Below are positions 63,603 through 64,000 of a stretch of DNA of 64,000 nucleotides, piece after piece; positions within the stretch are counted from its first letter, which is position 1, and each line of letters starts with the position of its first letter. Source of the stretch: CAWGCE01 sp964480915 (GTDB lineage Bacteria; Planctomycetota; Planctomycetia; Pirellulales; Pirellulaceae). The stretch spans positions 1 through 64,000 of the forward strand of contig CAYZRS010000011.1 in the NCBI GenBank assembly GCA_964480915.1. The letters are read 5' to 3'. The position numbers were made by a program, and so were the translations under genes. The notes below the pieces were generated by a model. It had not been told where the DNA came from, made no database searches, and saw only the letters and a list, made by a program, of their open reading frames with translations.

Positions 63603-63917
63603 ACTGAATCCTTTCAGAGTGCGATGATTCTGGTTCGTGGTAGGAGAAAAAAACGGGTGTCAATCCAAACCATGAATGTACGCACGTATCGGAAGTTCCT
63701 GGCACGTTCTTCCCCAACTCCGAGGTACGTGTTTGAAACGGTCTAGTCGTGCCAACTGGCCAATGCAAAAGCGATAGAACGTGAATTGTCGGAACTGCAC
63801 GCGTTAAAACAGGACGACTGTTCTTCTTCTGCGGTTCTTCCGGTTTAGGCGAAAACACTGTGGGAATCGCTGGCGGGTTGGTGGCCGTCTTGATGCCGGC
63901 CGCCAGTTTTGGCACAC
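63603..63917. other. Intergenic stretch upstream of the secreted-protein gene
   Basis: About 315 bases. Two opposing open frames lie here; neither shows a ribosome site or family features. Promoter signals of the minus-strand gene should lie near 63610-63660. Confidence 0.4.
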
Positions 63918-63964
63918 CCCGGCATTGACGGTCGCGATGTAACCTACGCGAGTCATGCCGGGGC
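63918..63964. repeat. Long imperfect hairpin near the right edge
   Basis: CCCCGGCAT pairs with ATGCCGGGG, then GAC with GTC, then TCGCG with CGCGA, giving 17 pairs around a ten-base loop. The only unpaired stem bases (T at 63927 and GG at 63931-63932) are all on the left arm. Confidence 0.55.
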
Positions 63965-64000
63965 CCACGCGTGGCCTCCTCAATGCACGACTGACAGCTT

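Noticed and set aside
63430..63915. 161-codon minus-strand frame
   Set aside because: Half of it is a shadow of the secreted-protein gene, and the rest shows no family features.
63918..63964. Integron attC-like site
   Set aside because: The hairpin has one-sided bulges like attC, but the RYYYAAC and GTTRRRY core ends and an integrase are absent.

Overview
The window looks like a chromosomal segment of a planctomycete, probably of the Pirellulaceae. Several hallmarks point there: two very large secreted proteins begin with the planctomycete-type N-terminal signal (cores EPLEARHVLAA and ELLEDRYLLAAD); there are PEP-CTERM proteins, a DUF1559 pilin-like protein with a small lipoprotein partner, dockerin-type repeats, and a WecA-like transferase fused to a WecG/TagA-type glycosyltransferase. 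No tRNA, rRNA, CRISPR array or intact mobile element was seen.

Region 1 (1-16091, all minus strand) is one long surface-polysaccharide operon. In transcription order it runs: Wzc-like tyrosine kinase/co-polymerase, CpsB-type phosphatase, WecA-WecG fusion, Wzm permease, a truncated four-helix-bundle gene, Wzt ATPase, a methyltransferase, a GT2, two tandem paralogous GT4 genes, a UDP-sugar 4-epimerase, a GT2, a GT4, and the start of another GT2 cut by the left edge. Region 2 (16374-25562) continues the theme: a transglutaminase-like lipoprotein (minus), and on the plus strand an O-antigen ligase/polymerase-like membrane protein, a PEP-CTERM protein, a small exported protein, an unrecognised lipoprotein and a Wza-like export lipoprotein. 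The machinery therefore mixes ABC-type export (Wzm/Wzt) with Wza/Wzc/CpsB parts.

Region 3 (25789-29352) is a 1187-residue CotH-kinase protein with lamin-tail domains and dockerin-type repeats. Region 4 (29376-35831) is a tripartite exporter: TolC-like protein, NarL-type histidine kinase and response regulator on the minus strand, divergent from a DevC-like permease, ATPase and membrane-fusion protein. Region 5 (36320-45429) holds a 2794-residue repeat protein of eleven SdrD-B/Cna-B-like units, two of which contain whole von Willebrand A domains and carry matched cysteine pairs, followed by a cohesin-like PEP-CTERM protein.

Region 6 (46083-64000) is mixed metabolism: an MFS drug-type transporter, a PlsC-type acyltransferase with an MMPL/RND transporter, two L-fucose degradation genes (L-fuconate dehydratase and 2-keto-3-deoxy-L-fuconate dehydrogenase), a gamma-glutamylcyclotransferase-like protein, a GH10 xylanase, a DUF1559 protein with a lipoprotein, an arginase, an S9 peptidase with YaiI and SlyX, and an unrecognised secreted protein. 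Two intergenic stretches hold what look like decayed coding frames. The most interesting part is region 5 together with region 3: dockerin-type segments, a cohesin-like protein and VWA domains embedded in a repeat stalk suggest a surface assembly beside the polysaccharide locus; this is inference from sequence only.
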